DNA from: Halopseudomonas pelagia CL-AP6
GTDB taxonomy: Bacteria; Pseudomonadota; Gammaproteobacteria; Pseudomonadales; Pseudomonadaceae
Length of the DNA: 64,000 bases
NCBI RefSeq assembly: GCF_000410875.1
Contig: NZ_AROI01000006.1
Span: forward strand, 282,974 to 346,973
Direction of reading: 5' to 3'
The position numbers and the translations under genes were made by a program. The notes below the pieces were generated by a model. It saw only the letters and a program-made list of their open reading frames with translations, did not search any database and was not told where the DNA came from. Positions 1 to 8,598 of this stretch are shown in pieces (positions within the stretch are counted from its first letter, which is position 1; every line of letters starts with the position of its first letter).

Positions 1-715
1 GGTTATCGGTGGCTGCCACATTCTCCAGCGTGTCCGCTACCAGGACCCGACGATCCGATAATACGGCGATTCGGTCGCAGATGGCATACAGGGTATCCAG
101 ATCGTGGGTGACCAGGAACACGGTGAGGCCCATGGCATCGCGCAGCATTTTGATCAGGTCGTCGAACGCGGCCGCCCCGATGGGGTCAAGGCCCGCCGTG
201 GGTTCGTCCAGAAACAGAATGTCCGGGTCAAGCGCCAGTGCCCGGGCCAGAGCGGCCCGTTTGACCATGCCGCCCGACAGTTCGGACGGATATTTGGCCC
301 CGGCCAAGGCCGGTAGCCCGGCCAGGGCTAACTTCATTTTGGCTAAATGCTCCGCGTCTTCACGGCTGAGTCCCGAGTGTTCTATCAAGGGTAGTGCGAT
401 GTTCTCGGCGACGGTCAGTGAGGAAAACAGCGCGCCCCGCTGGAAAAGCACCCCGAAACGTCGCTCGTACTGCGAGCGCGCTTCATTGCTGAGTGCCTGC
501 AGATCCTTGCCAAATACACGAACACTGCCGGCGTCCGGGCGATGCAGGCCGACAATGGAGCGCAGCAGTACCGATTTGCCGGTACCTGAGCCGCCAACCA
601 CGCCAAGAATTTCGCCTTGGTAAATATCCAAGTCAAGGTTCTCATGGATCGTTTGCGTGCCGAAGCGGTTCAGCAGGCCATTGACCTGAACCAGCGGTGC
701 GGATGTGTCAGCCAC
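1..715 (-). CDS. ABC transporter ATP-binding protein, MlaF/Ttg2A type (3' end outside window)
   Basis: ATPase subunit of a predicted MlaFE-type phospholipid or solvent transporter on the cytoplasmic face of the inner membrane. The minus-strand reading has Walker A GGSGTGKS, the signature ELSGGM, Walker B LFLDEPTAGLD and the switch motif VTHDLD. I place the start at a GTG at 715, five bases after the stop of the permease gene, with a GGTGA just upstream; the reading from this GTG gives ADTSAPLVQVNGL and then the usual ATPase fold. The protein runs off the left edge, so its last residues and any following MCE-domain (MlaD-like) gene are not seen. The family assignment rests on the permease partner, since ATPase sequences alone are poorly diagnostic. 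Confidence 0.85.
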   Translation of the reverse strand, partial: MADTSAPLVQVNGLLNRFGTQTIHENLDLDIYQGEILGVVGGSGTGKSVLLRSIVGLHRPDAGSVRVFGKDLQALSNEARSQYERRFGVLFQRGALFSSLTVAENIALPLIEHSGLSREDAEHLAKMKLALAGLPALAGAKYPSELSGGMVKRAALARALALDPDILFLDEPTAGLDPIGAAAFDDLIKMLRDAMGLTVFLVTHDLDTLYAICDRIAVLSDRRVLVADTLENVAATDN

Positions 716-720
716 TGTAT

Positions 721-1860
721 TCACCAGCCCATCTCCATATAAAACATCGCGGCCATGGCATCCACCAGAATGACAACGAATATCGACTGCACCACGCTCG
801 AGGTGGTGTGCTCACCGACCGACTCGGCGCTGCCGCTGACCTTCAGCCCTTCCAGGCAGCCGATAATCGCAATCAGCAGGGCAAAAATTGGCGCCTTGGC
901 GATGCCGAGGAAGAAATGCCGGGCTTCGACATTCTGCTGCAGCATACTGAGAAACATGGTGGGTGATATATCCAGCGCCAGGGCACAGACCAGGGCGCCG
1001 CCGAACAGGCCTGACAGCATCGCTACGAGTGTCAGAATCGGCAGAGCGATGAGCATGGCCAATACTCTGGGGAGCACCAGAATGTCCATTGGATTCAGGC
1101 CCAGGGCGCGTATGGCATCAATTTCTTCATTGGCTTTCATGGAGCCAATCTGTGCGGTGAAGGCGCTAGCGGTCCTGCCGGCCATCAAAATAGCCGTCAG
1201 CAGTACGGCAAACTCGCGCAGGAACGAAAAAGCCACCAGATCGACGGTATAGATGCTCGCGCCAAAGCTGTCCAATACGGTGGCACCGAGAAAGGCGATG
1301 ACGGCTCCGACCATAAACGTCAGCAGTGCGACAATGGGCACCGCGTTCAGGGCGGTCTGCTCTATTTGTGCGACCACGGCGGTGACGCGCCACCTGCGCG
1401 GGCGTAGCAGGTTGGCTGCCAGGCTGGCCAGGGTCAGGCCGGTAAAGCCGAGCAGCTCAACCAGATGCCCCCAAAATACCGCTGTTGCCTTGCCGGTGCG
1501 CTCCAGCAGCTCGACCAGCAGGGAGCCACTGCGTGGTCGGTGTGCCTCTTTCTCATCGAGACTCTGCGCTATTCGTCGCAGCAGTATTCGACGCTCCTCG
1601 GGTAGCTGTCCTGGCTGGTCGGTCAACTGCTCCAGTTGCGCCCGGCCCAGCAGCTCTGCAAGTAATTGGGCGCCGGCGGTATCCAGCTTGTCCAGGCGCT
1701 CCATATCGACTTGAGTGATGGCTGTGGCATGCCGCTGGGCCGCTGCGGTCAGACGCCGTAACTGGCTGTAATGCTCAAGCAACCAATCCCCGGAGATGAC
1801 TAGCAGTCCGGGGTTGTCTTTGCTGAAAGAGAAGAAGGGGTTTTGGTCGGTGACCGGCAT
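721..1860 (-). CDS. MlaE-family ABC transporter permease with N-terminal STAS-like domain
   Basis: Inner-membrane permease of 379 residues. The first roughly 100 residues resemble a STAS/MlaB-like domain (GDWLLEHYSQLRR, then VDMERLDKLDTAGAQLLAELL). From about residue 130 the MlaE permease follows, with several hydrophobic segments and the family-typical stretch ALLTFMVGAVIAFLGATVL, AILMAGRTASAFTAQIGSM and EEIDAIRALGLNPMDILVLPR. Known MlaE proteins move phospholipid between the membranes together with an MlaF ATPase and MCE-domain proteins. Fusion of the STAS part to the permease means no separate MlaB is needed. It is followed with a 5-base gap by the ATPase gene. The substrate is inferred only from the family. 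Confidence 0.9.
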   Translation of the reverse strand: MPVTDQNPFFSFSKDNPGLLVISGDWLLEHYSQLRRLTAAAQRHATAITQVDMERLDKLDTAGAQLLAELLGRAQLEQLTDQPGQLPEERRILLRRIAQSLDEKEAHRPRSGSLLVELLERTGKATAVFWGHLVELLGFTGLTLASLAANLLRPRRWRVTAVVAQIEQTALNAVPIVALLTFMVGAVIAFLGATVLDSFGASIYTVDLVAFSFLREFAVLLTAILMAGRTASAFTAQIGSMKANEEIDAIRALGLNPMDILVLPRVLAMLIALPILTLVAMLSGLFGGALVCALALDISPTMFLSMLQQNVEARHFFLGIAKAPIFALLIAIIGCLEGLKVSGSAESVGEHTTSSVVQSIFVVILVDAMAAMFYMEMGW

Positions 1861-1913
1861 GCTGGATGGTGTCCGGACAAGTTGCCCGCGACGCCGTCGC
1901 GGGCGGGGCTGAA

Positions 1914-2372
1914 TCAGGGCTTGCGCTTGATACCGTAGCTTTCCGACAACGTGCCTGGCATATCCTGCATCTTGGGCGCGTAATCACGCGGTGGCTCCAG
2001 GCTGTCGAATACCGGTTCCGACGTGCTGCGCGTACTCACGGACGGGCCGACCTGATCTTCCAGTGCCGCCAAAAGACGCTGTCGAGTTATGTCGTCCGGT
2101 GACAGGTCCATGGCGCCCTGGGTCAGGTGCTCTTGAATATCCTTGTAGCTACGATTCAGGCGCGATACCAGGTTGGCGGTGGTTTTAAAATGACTCGACA
2201 CCTCCTGCTGATATTCTTCGAAACGCAGTTGCAGGCTCTCAAGTTGGGCCTGAGTACCAGTCGTGCTGCCGCCGCTCACGCGTCGGGCCAGCTGAGTGAG
2301 AATAATGCCGATGACGATGCCCAGTGCCAGGGCAATCGCGGCTGCAATCCAGAGGTTTTCGCTTGCTTGCAC
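1914..2372 (-). CDS. YhcB/ZapG-like DUF1043 membrane protein
   Basis: Small membrane-anchored protein of about 152 residues. One transmembrane helix sits near the N-terminus (LWIAAAIALALGIVIGIIL), followed by a coiled-coil region (QAQLESLQLRFEEYQQEV) and the DUF1043 signature region HFKTTANLVSRLNRSYKDI. E. coli YhcB is linked to cell-envelope growth and division. I prefer the GTG at 2372 because GAGGGA lies six bases upstream and the membrane helix then starts at the usual place; an ATG at 2477 in the same frame would add a 35-residue extension not typical of the family. The permease operon follows about 50 bases downstream on the same strand. Confidence 0.8.
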   Translation of the reverse strand: MQASENLWIAAAIALALGIVIGIILTQLARRVSGGSTTGTQAQLESLQLRFEEYQQEVSSHFKTTANLVSRLNRSYKDIQEHLTQGAMDLSPDDITRQRLLAALEDQVGPSVSTRSTSEPVFDSLEPPRDYAPKMQDMPGTLSESYGIKRKP

Positions 2373-2598
2373 CTTGGGTCCCTCAATGATGTCTGATTGG
2401 TCGAATACTTTGATATAGACGATACGCTTTAGCTCTAACGGTAACGGCATTTCAATCCCAAGGCTAGTGCCCTGCATGCTGCTTTGGTCAAATTGCCTGG
2501 GAGCCTGCCTACCGATGCGCTGTATCTGCTACCCTTTTGCGACGGCAGTTACAGGTTGCGACGACAGTTAAAGGTTAGCAGTCACGGGAGAAGCGTTA

Positions 2599-3225
2599 AT
2601 GAGCAGCAGTACGGAAGAGCGTCTGATGATTGAGGGGCCGGCAGGAGTATTGGAGCTGCTGGTGACCCGAGTAAATAATCCGCGCGCCCTGGCAGTGGTT
2701 TGTCATCCAAATCCGGCGCAGGGCGGAACGATGACTAATAAGGTGGTGCATACGCTGATGCGTGCAGCGCGAGACCAGCATGCCTGTGTAGTACGCTTCA
2801 ATTTTCGTGGCGTGGGCAAAAGTGCGGGGCAGCAAACGGGTGGTCTGGGCGAGATTGATGACTGCCTGGCGGTGGTTGAATGGGCGCAGAATGAGTTCGA
2901 CCTGCCCCTGTGGTTGATGGGCTTCTCTTTCGGTGGCTATGTGGCCGCTGCCGCAGCAGGTCTAATGACTACCGCGCCCGCGCGCCTGCTGTTGGTGGCT
3001 CCTTCCGTAGAGCGCCATCCCTTTGCCGAGCTGATGCCGCTGGCGTGCCCTGCAGTGGTGATGATGGGCGAGGCGGACGACGTGGTGGCGCCCTCGGCCG
3101 TATTCGGTTTGCTTGAGGGGCAGCCGGGAGTTGAGGTAAAGCGCTTTGCCGAGACCGGGCATTTCTTTCACGGCCGGCTCGTGGAGCTGAAAGAGTCCGT
3201 GGAAAACCTCCTTAACTTAGGTTGA
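2599..3225 (+). CDS. Alpha/beta hydrolase family protein
   Basis: Cytosolic alpha/beta hydrolase of 208 residues. The nucleophile elbow is GFSFGG with Ser110; the acid is probably Asp160 or Asp161 (GEADD) and the histidine His188 (ETGHFF). The early motif CHPNPAQGG and FNFRGVGKSAG are typical of the short dienelactone-hydrolase-like proteins found next to zapE in pseudomonads. The true substrate is unknown. It is divergent from the yhcB-like gene and precedes zapE by 65 bases, so the two are likely co-transcribed, although a GC-rich hairpin lies between them. Confidence 0.85.
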   Translation: MSSSTEERLMIEGPAGVLELLVTRVNNPRALAVVCHPNPAQGGTMTNKVVHTLMRAARDQHACVVRFNFRGVGKSAGQQTGGLGEIDDCLAVVEWAQNEFDLPLWLMGFSFGGYVAAAAAGLMTTAPARLLLVAPSVERHPFAELMPLACPAVVMMGEADDVVAPSAVFGLLEGQPGVEVKRFAETGHFFHGRLVELKESVENLLNLG

Positions 3226-3242
3226 TTGCCAACCATCATGGT

Positions 3243-3261
3243 GGGCGGTAGAGTACCGCCC
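3243..3261 (+). other. GC-rich hairpin between hydrolase gene and zapE
   Basis: Perfect 8-base stem GGGCGGTA / TACCGCCC around a GAG loop, starting 18 bases after the hydrolase stop. There is no T-run, so it could be an attenuator, an RNA-stability element or a weak terminator. Seen directly; function unknown. Confidence 0.5.
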
Positions 3262-3290
3262 CCATTGACTTAGCCTAGGGTCACCCGCCT

Positions 3291-4382
3291 ATGACACCCC
3301 TTGCACGCTATAAGGCTGATCTTCAGCGTCCAGATTTTGTCCGCGATCCCGCGCAGGAGCAGGCGGTGCGCCATCTCCAGCGCCTTTTTGATGAGTTGGT
3401 GGCGGCCGAATCGAGCAAGTCCAGCCTGTTCGGAAAACTGTTGGGAAGAAAGGCCGAACCGGTCAAGGGTTTGTATTTCTGGGGTGGGGTAGGGCGGGGC
3501 AAGACCTATTTGGTGGACACCTTCTTTGACGCGTTGCCGTTCGAGCGCAAGATGCGCACGCACTTTCACCGCTTTATGCAGCGCGTGCATCATGAGCTGA
3601 AGGGGCTCAAAGGGGAAAAGAACCCGTTGACACTGATCGCCAGCCAGTTTGCCGAAGAGGCGCGGGTTATCTGTTTCGACGAGTTCTTTGTCTCGGATAT
3701 CACCGATGCGATGATTCTGGGTACCTTGATGGAAGAGCTGTTCAAAAATGGTGTGACGCTGGTGGCCACATCCAACATTGTGCCCGACGGCCTGTATAAG
3801 AATGGCCTGCAGCGCGCTCGCTTCCTACCCGCGATTGCGCTGTTGAATAGCCACACCGAGGTGGTCAACGTAGACAACGGTGTGGACTATCGACTGCGGG
3901 CGCTGGAGCAGGCGGAGCTGTATTACTGGCCGCTGGACGAAGGTGCCAATGCCAGCCTGCAGCAGAGCTACGAGAGCCTGGTGCCGGATCTGGAAGAGTC
4001 GGTAGAGGGTGAAGTGCTGACTGTCGAAAATCGATCGGTTCGTTCCATTCGAGTCTGTGAGGACGTCGGCTGGTTCGAATTTCGCGAGCTGTGTGATGGC
4101 CCGCGTAGCCAGAATGATTACATCGAGCTGGCAAAAGTATTCCACGCAGTACTGCTGGCCAATGTCGAGCAAATGGACGCGTCCAAGGACGATATGGCCA
4201 GACGTTTTGTCAATATGGTTGACGAGTTCTATGACCGCAACGTCAAGCTGATCTTGTCCGCCGAGGTCGAATTAAAAGATCTGTATACCGGTGGGCGTCT
4301 GAGTTTCGAGTTTCAGCGTACGCTCAGTCGCTTGCTGGAGATGCAGTCGCACGAGTTCCTTGCCCGTGCGCACAAGCCCTGA
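3291..4382 (+). CDS. zapE: Cell division protein ZapE (AFG1-like ATPase)
   Basis: P-loop ATPase of 363 residues, in line with the family length. Walker A is GGVGRGKT (residues 65-72), followed by the family signature FHRFMQRVHHEL and Walker B VICFDEFFVSDI with a downstream ATSN sensor motif. In E. coli ZapE binds FtsZ and is needed for division under stress; yeast Afg1 is the mitochondrial relative. The start is the ATG at 3291, and no better upstream in-frame start is visible. It sits immediately after the alpha/beta hydrolase gene. From memory, P. aeruginosa has trpS between these two genes; it is absent here. Confidence 0.93.
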   Translation: MTPLARYKADLQRPDFVRDPAQEQAVRHLQRLFDELVAAESSKSSLFGKLLGRKAEPVKGLYFWGGVGRGKTYLVDTFFDALPFERKMRTHFHRFMQRVHHELKGLKGEKNPLTLIASQFAEEARVICFDEFFVSDITDAMILGTLMEELFKNGVTLVATSNIVPDGLYKNGLQRARFLPAIALLNSHTEVVNVDNGVDYRLRALEQAELYYWPLDEGANASLQQSYESLVPDLEESVEGEVLTVENRSVRSIRVCEDVGWFEFRELCDGPRSQNDYIELAKVFHAVLLANVEQMDASKDDMARRFVNMVDEFYDRNVKLILSAEVELKDLYTGGRLSFEFQRTLSRLLEMQSHEFLARAHKP

Positions 4383-4404
4383 GGTCGTTCCGTATGTCCG
4401 GATC

Positions 4405-5427
4405 TCAGTGGCTGGATTGTTGAAACTGGCGGCGATACTGATTCGGTGACAGGTCGGTATGCTGGCGAAAGAGCCGGGCAAAAAAGCTCGCGTCGTCATA
4501 GCCCACATCGTAGCTGATGGTTTTTATGCTGCGCCTTGTCGTGCTCAAGAGGTTCTTTGCCGTCTCAATGCGCAGCCGCTGCAAATAATGCAGCGGCTTG
4601 TCACCGGTGGCGGATTGGAAGCGTCGCATGAAATTGCGGATGCTCATGCCATGCTGGCTGGCGACGTCCTCAAAGCGGAATTTGTCGGAAAAATGTTCCT
4701 CTAGCCAGTGCTGGATCTGCAATATTGCTACGTCCTGGTGCAGCTTTTGCCCACCAAAACCGATGATGCCAGGGGTATAGCTGCGCTGCACTTCATATAG
4801 GGTGTCGCGTGCCACCGCTTGCGCTACTTGGCTGCCACACAGCCGCTCAATCAGGTGAATGGCCAGGTCGCAGCCAGAGGTGACGCCGGCCGCGCAGTAG
4901 ATATTGTCGGCATCGGTGATGTGTTTGTCCTTGCACAAAATCACATCGGGAAAGCGCTCGCTAAACTCTTCAAAAAAGCGCCAATAGGTGGTGGCTTCGC
5001 GGCCATTCAATAATCCGGCGGCGGCAATCCAGAACACCCCAGTAGCCTCTGCGCTGATCAACGTACCCCTGGCATGTTCTGCTTGTAACCAGGGAACCAC
5101 ATCGGGATAACGCTCAAGCATCTGATCGAAATCGCCCCAAAATGCCGGCAACATGATCAATTGCGGACGCAGAGCGCTGAGGGTGGCGTCTGTGGCAATG
5201 CGGTCCTGGCTGAAGCTGGTGACTGGCAGGGTGTCGTGGGCGACGATGGAAGTACGGAACCCTGGTGTCAGGCCGTGGCCTCGGCGTCTGCCGTCGCGCA
5301 GGCTGGCCATGTGGAAAAAATCCTTGGCCTGCATAAGGGTGGAGGCGATGACGCCGTCAGTGGCGAGTATGGCCACCTGGCGCAGGGGCGTTGAGGGTGG
5401 AGTAATAGGTGTTGTCATATGGCTCAT
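4405..5427 (-). CDS. GlxA-family transcriptional regulator (DJ-1/PfpI + AraC)
   Basis: Predicted DNA-binding regulator of 340 residues. Residues from about 12 to 190 form a DJ-1/PfpI-like domain; the C-terminal part (about 225-335) is an AraC-type double helix-turn-helix (SQHGMSIRNFMRRFQSATG, then YDVGYDDASFFARLFRQHTDLSPNQYR, each shown as a part). The usual SVCTG nucleophile elbow of the family reads SAEATG here, so the cysteine position is alanine and enzymatic activity is unlikely. Relatives regulate catabolism of arginine, carnitine or other amines, but the ligand cannot be inferred. It stands alone, convergent with zapE. Confidence 0.88.
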   Translation of the reverse strand: MSHMTTPITPPSTPLRQVAILATDGVIASTLMQAKDFFHMASLRDGRRRGHGLTPGFRTSIVAHDTLPVTSFSQDRIATDATLSALRPQLIMLPAFWGDFDQMLERYPDVVPWLQAEHARGTLISAEATGVFWIAAAGLLNGREATTYWRFFEEFSERFPDVILCKDKHITDADNIYCAAGVTSGCDLAIHLIERLCGSQVAQAVARDTLYEVQRSYTPGIIGFGGQKLHQDVAILQIQHWLEEHFSDKFRFEDVASQHGMSIRNFMRRFQSATGDKPLHYLQRLRIETAKNLLSTTRRSIKTISYDVGYDDASFFARLFRQHTDLSPNQYRRQFQQSSH

Positions 5428-5580
5428 TATTATAGGCTGTTTCGGCCAGTATATGACTAAAGCATCTTAAGGTTTGGCGCAAGTGTCTTGTTTGGCTCGT
5501 TAGTCGTAGCAATATTGCTGAATGGTTAAGCGGCTGCCGCGAGGATGGCCCCGCGACAGTGCAAATCTGCGAACGTGAAA

Positions 5581-6621
5581 TCAGGGTGCTGGGTTGGGTT
5601 GGCTCTGATGGATCTCGGCAATGGCTTCGAGGATGGCGTCGGTCAGCCCCATGTTCACGCTGCTCAAATTGCGATTGAGCTGATCCATGTTGGTGGCACC
5701 AATAATATTGCTGGTGACGAAGGGTTGTCGGGTGACGAACGCCAATGCCATTTGTGCCGGGTCCAGGCCGTGATCTCGGGCGAGCTGCACATAGCGAGCA
5801 CAGGCCCTTTGCGCCTGAGGGTTAGTGTAACGACTGAAGCGGCTAAATAGTGTCAGCCGGCCTTTTTCCGGTCGCAGACCATTTAGATATTTACCGGTCA
5901 GTGTGCCGAAAGCCAATGGCGAGTAGGCCAGAAGACCCGTTTGCTCGCGTAGAGACATCTCTGCCAGGCCCACCTCATAACTGCGGTTGAGGAGATTGTA
6001 GGGGTTTTGAATCGATGCAATGCGTGGCCAGCCACGGCTCTCAGCCAGATGTAAAAAGCGACTGACGCCCCAGGGCGTTTCGTTAGACAGGCCGATATGG
6101 CGAATTTTGCCAGCTTTGACCATCTCATCGAGTACCTCGAGGGTATCTTCGATCGGGGTTATAAGCTCGTCGGGGTTGTGTTTGTAGCCAAGGTTGCCGA
6201 AAAAATTGGTGTTGCGATCCGGCCAATGCAACTGATAAAGATCGATATAGTCGGTTTGCAGGCGTGTCAGGCTGGCGTCCAGCGCAGCGGTCAGGTGGTC
6301 GCGATTAAAGCGCGTCTTGCCGTCGCGGATGTGCGGTAGCCAGTCGCCGGGGCCAGCCACCTTACTGGCCAATATCCAGTTCTCGCGATGGCCTCGCTCA
6401 GCAAAGTAATTGCCGATAATGCGCTCGGTTTCGCCGTAGGTCGCTGCCACCGGCGGAACCGGGTACATCTCAGCGGCATCGATAAAGTTGACCCCCGCAT
6501 CCTTGGCCCGATCAATTTGGGCAAAGGCGTCCTTCTGGGTGTTCTGTTCGCCCCAGGTCATGCTGCCGAGACAGAGTGCGCTGACCTTGAGTTTGCTGCG
6601 GCCGAGTGGGCGGTATTGCAT
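5581..6621 (-). CDS. tas: Tas-like aldo/keto reductase
   Basis: NADP(H)-dependent aldo/keto reductase of 346 residues, the same length as E. coli Tas. The N-terminus MQYRPLGRSKLKVSALCLG, GSMTWGEQN and the AEMYPVPP motif match Tas closely. The catalytic tetrad is visible as Asp48, Tyr53, Lys87 and His132. The physiological substrate is unknown; E. coli Tas was found as a suppressor affecting tyrosine auxotrophy. The gene is divergent from rplM, the arrangement I also recall from P. aeruginosa, so it belongs to the conserved neighbourhood rather than a transferred segment. Confidence 0.88.
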   Translation of the reverse strand: MQYRPLGRSKLKVSALCLGSMTWGEQNTQKDAFAQIDRAKDAGVNFIDAAEMYPVPPVAATYGETERIIGNYFAERGHRENWILASKVAGPGDWLPHIRDGKTRFNRDHLTAALDASLTRLQTDYIDLYQLHWPDRNTNFFGNLGYKHNPDELITPIEDTLEVLDEMVKAGKIRHIGLSNETPWGVSRFLHLAESRGWPRIASIQNPYNLLNRSYEVGLAEMSLREQTGLLAYSPLAFGTLTGKYLNGLRPEKGRLTLFSRFSRYTNPQAQRACARYVQLARDHGLDPAQMALAFVTRQPFVTSNIIGATNMDQLNRNLSSVNMGLTDAILEAIAEIHQSQPNPAP

Positions 6622-6835
6622 GGGTTTACTCCCAGTGGATCGGTAAAGGACTGATTATTGACCATAAGCTGAGCTAAAGTAGCGGTAAATGTAAATAAGG
6701 GTTGTAATTTTTAGCTCCCTTGGCATAATGCCGCCACTTTCGACAGGATGCCTAGCCTGTCGTTGTTGTTTACAGCGCAGATGCCACCCAGACCCACGCA
6801 GCCCCCACTGAGTGTCTGTTCTAGGCTTTGTTGTC

Positions 6836-6864
6836 TTGTAAAAACACATTTCATTCTGTAAGAT
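6836..6864 (+). promoter_or_regulatory. Sigma-70 promoter of rplM-rpsI
   Basis: A -35 box TTGTAA (6836-6841) and a -10 box TAAGAT (6859-6864) are separated by 17 bases, about 42 bases before the rplM start. The predicted transcript begins near 6871. This leader is short, and I do not see a clear L13 autoregulatory fold. Confidence 0.55.
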
Positions 6865-6906
6865 TCGCCCTCTTCTAAACAAGAGTGGCCTCTGAGGCTA
6901 GGATTA

Positions 6907-7335
6907 ATGAAAACCTTCAGCGCCAAACCTGAAACCGTAAAACGCGATTGGTACATTGTAGATGCTACCGGTCTGACCCTGGGTCGCCTGGCTACCGAAG
7001 TGGCTACACGCCTTCGCGGTAAGCACAAGCCCGAGTACACGCCGCACGTCGATACTGGCGATTATATCGTCATCATCAACGCGGAAAAGATTCATGTGAC
7101 GGGTAACAAGGCTCAGGACAAGATCTACTACAGCCACTCCGGTTTTCCGGGCGGTATCAAGTCGATCAGCTTCGAAAAGCTCGTTGTACGTGCTCCAGAG
7201 CGCATCATCGAGTCAGCCGTCAAAGGCATGTTGCCGAAGAACCCCTTGGGTCGTGCAATGTACCGCAAGATGAAAGTGTACAAAGGTGCAGTTCATCCGC
7301 ATGCGGCTCAGCAACCCCAAGAACTCAAGGTCTAA
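6907..7335 (+). CDS. rplM: 50S ribosomal protein L13
   Basis: Large-subunit ribosomal protein of 142 residues, the normal length. The sequence starts [15 protein letters not shown] and contains the family core [22 protein letters not shown] and [10 protein letters not shown]. It binds 23S rRNA early in assembly. It is followed after 12 bases by rpsI in the universally conserved rplM-rpsI operon. In E. coli the pair is repressed by L13 binding its leader; whether that applies here is not shown by the sequence. Confidence 0.98.
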   Translation: MKTFSAKPETVKRDWYIVDATGLTLGRLATEVATRLRGKHKPEYTPHVDTGDYIVIINAEKIHVTGNKAQDKIYYSHSGFPGGIKSISFEKLVVRAPERIIESAVKGMLPKNPLGRAMYRKMKVYKGAVHPHAAQQPQELKV

Positions 7336-7347
7336 TAGGAGCATACT

Positions 7348-7740
7348 ATGTCGGCGACACAAAACTACGGTACTGGCCGTCGTAAAACTGCCACCGCTCG
7401 GGTGTTCCTACGTCCGGGTAATGGCAGCATCCAGATCAACAACCGCACCATCGAGAACTTCTTCGGTCGTGAGACAGCGCGCATGGTTGTTCGCCAGCCG
7501 CTGGAACTGACTGAAAACGTCTCCAAGTTCGACGTGTTTGTCACCGTCAAAGGCGGCGGCACTACTGGTCAGGCTGGCGCGATCCGTCACGGTATCACTC
7601 GTGCTCTGATGGAATATGACGAAACACTGCGTGGCGTGTTGCGCAAAGCTGGTTTCGTTACGCGTGATGCTCGTGAAGTTGAACGTAAGAAAGTGGGTCT
7701 GCGTAAAGCGCGTAAGCGTCCTCAGTACTCCAAGCGTTAA
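7348..7740 (+). CDS. rpsI: 30S ribosomal protein S9
   Basis: Small-subunit ribosomal protein of 130 residues. It carries the family motif [16 protein letters not shown] at the N-terminus, [15 protein letters not shown] in the middle and the extended basic tail ending [11 protein letters not shown], whose last residues reach the P-site tRNA in the ribosome. AGGAG lies just upstream of the ATG. It is second in the rplM-rpsI operon and is followed by a good terminator. Confidence 0.98.
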   Translation: MSATQNYGTGRRKTATARVFLRPGNGSIQINNRTIENFFGRETARMVVRQPLELTENVSKFDVFVTVKGGGTTGQAGAIRHGITRALMEYDETLRGVLRKAGFVTRDAREVERKKVGLRKARKRPQYSKR

Positions 7741-7762
7741 GTCGCAAGACTTACCCGCAAAG

Positions 7763-7795
7763 CGCCCGGCCTCCTATTGGATACCGGGCGTTTTT
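7763..7795 (+). terminator. Rho-independent terminator after rpsI
   Basis: Stem CGCCCGG (7763-7769) pairs with CCGGGCG (7784-7790) across a 14-base loop and is followed by five T residues. It lies 23 bases after the rpsI stop. Confidence 0.8.
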
Positions 7796-7895
7796 GTATC
7801 TGCGGCAAAATGCCGCTTACGCTCTAGTGCGCTGGAAAGCTCCGTAATTCAAGGTGTTTAGCCGGATCTCTGTGGTTAATGATGAATACTTCACC

Positions 7896-7924
7896 TTGTC
7901 AAAAATGGGGTTTTTCATTAACAT
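7896..7924 (+). promoter_or_regulatory. Probable sigma-70 promoter of petABC
   Basis: TTGTCA (7896-7901) and TAACAT (7919-7924) are spaced by 17 bases, about 80 bases upstream of the petA start, in an otherwise AT-rich stretch. Confidence 0.5.
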
Positions 7925-8004
7925 CGGATTCATTTTGTGCATGCGGATTAAAACTCTTAAAAGGGCTTACAAAAGGCCTGAATTAGCAGATGGGAGACGA
8001 CTGG

Positions 8005-8598
8005 ATGAGTAATGACGGCGTTAACAATGGCCGGCGTCGCTTCCTGGTGGCAGCCACAGGTGTTGTGGGTGCGGCCGGAGCCGTAGGGGTGGCAGTACCC
8101 TTCGTGGGATCGTGGTTCCCGAGCGCCAGAGCCAAGGCGGCAGGTGCGCCGGTCCGGGTAAATATCGGCAAGCTGGAAGCGGGGCAGCAGATTATTGCTG
8201 AATGGCGCGGCCAGCCTGTGTTTATTTCCCGCCGTACACCCGAGGCGCTAGCAATCCTCGAGGAGAATGTCGCTGTTCTGGCTGATCCTGAGTCCGAGTC
8301 CTCAGATCAGCCCGACTATGTCGATCTGCACACCCGGGCGATCAGGCCGGAGGTGCTGGTGGTCATGGGTATCTGTACGCATCTGGGCTGTTCTCCTTTG
8401 TTTCGTCCCGAGGTGGCTTCCGCCGACATGGGTAACGAATGGAAGGGTGGCTATTTTTGCCCCTGCCACAGCTCCCGTTACGATATGGCTGGCCGTGTCC
8501 ACCGCGGGCAGCCTGCCCCGTTGAACCTGCCGGTCCCACCCCATTCCTATGAGACCGATGAGATCATTGTTATCGGCCTGGATGAGGAGTCTGCCTGA
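8005..8598 (+). CDS. petA: Ubiquinol-cytochrome c reductase iron-sulfur subunit (Rieske)
   Basis: Rieske 2Fe-2S subunit of the cytochrome bc1 complex, which takes an electron from ubiquinol and passes it to cytochrome c1. I use the ATG at 8005 (197 residues, the usual pseudomonad length); a GGGAG lies 9 bases before it, and the upstream ATG at 7990 would add five residues. The N-terminus has a twin-arginine-like motif GRRRFL followed by a hydrophobic anchor. The cluster-binding boxes are CTHLGC (124-129) and CPCHSS (152-157), both complete. The stop overlaps the petB start by one base. Confidence 0.96.
   Translation: MSNDGVNNGRRRFLVAATGVVGAAGAVGVAVPFVGSWFPSARAKAAGAPVRVNIGKLEAGQQIIAEWRGQPVFISRRTPEALAILEENVAVLADPESESSDQPDYVDLHTRAIRPEVLVVMGICTHLGCSPLFRPEVASADMGNEWKGGYFCPCHSSRYDMAGRVHRGQPAPLNLPVPPHSYETDEIIVIGLDEESA

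Noticed and set aside
9..623. Plus-strand frame of 204 residues at the left edge
   Set aside because: Antisense of the ATPase gene, whose motifs are complete on the minus strand.
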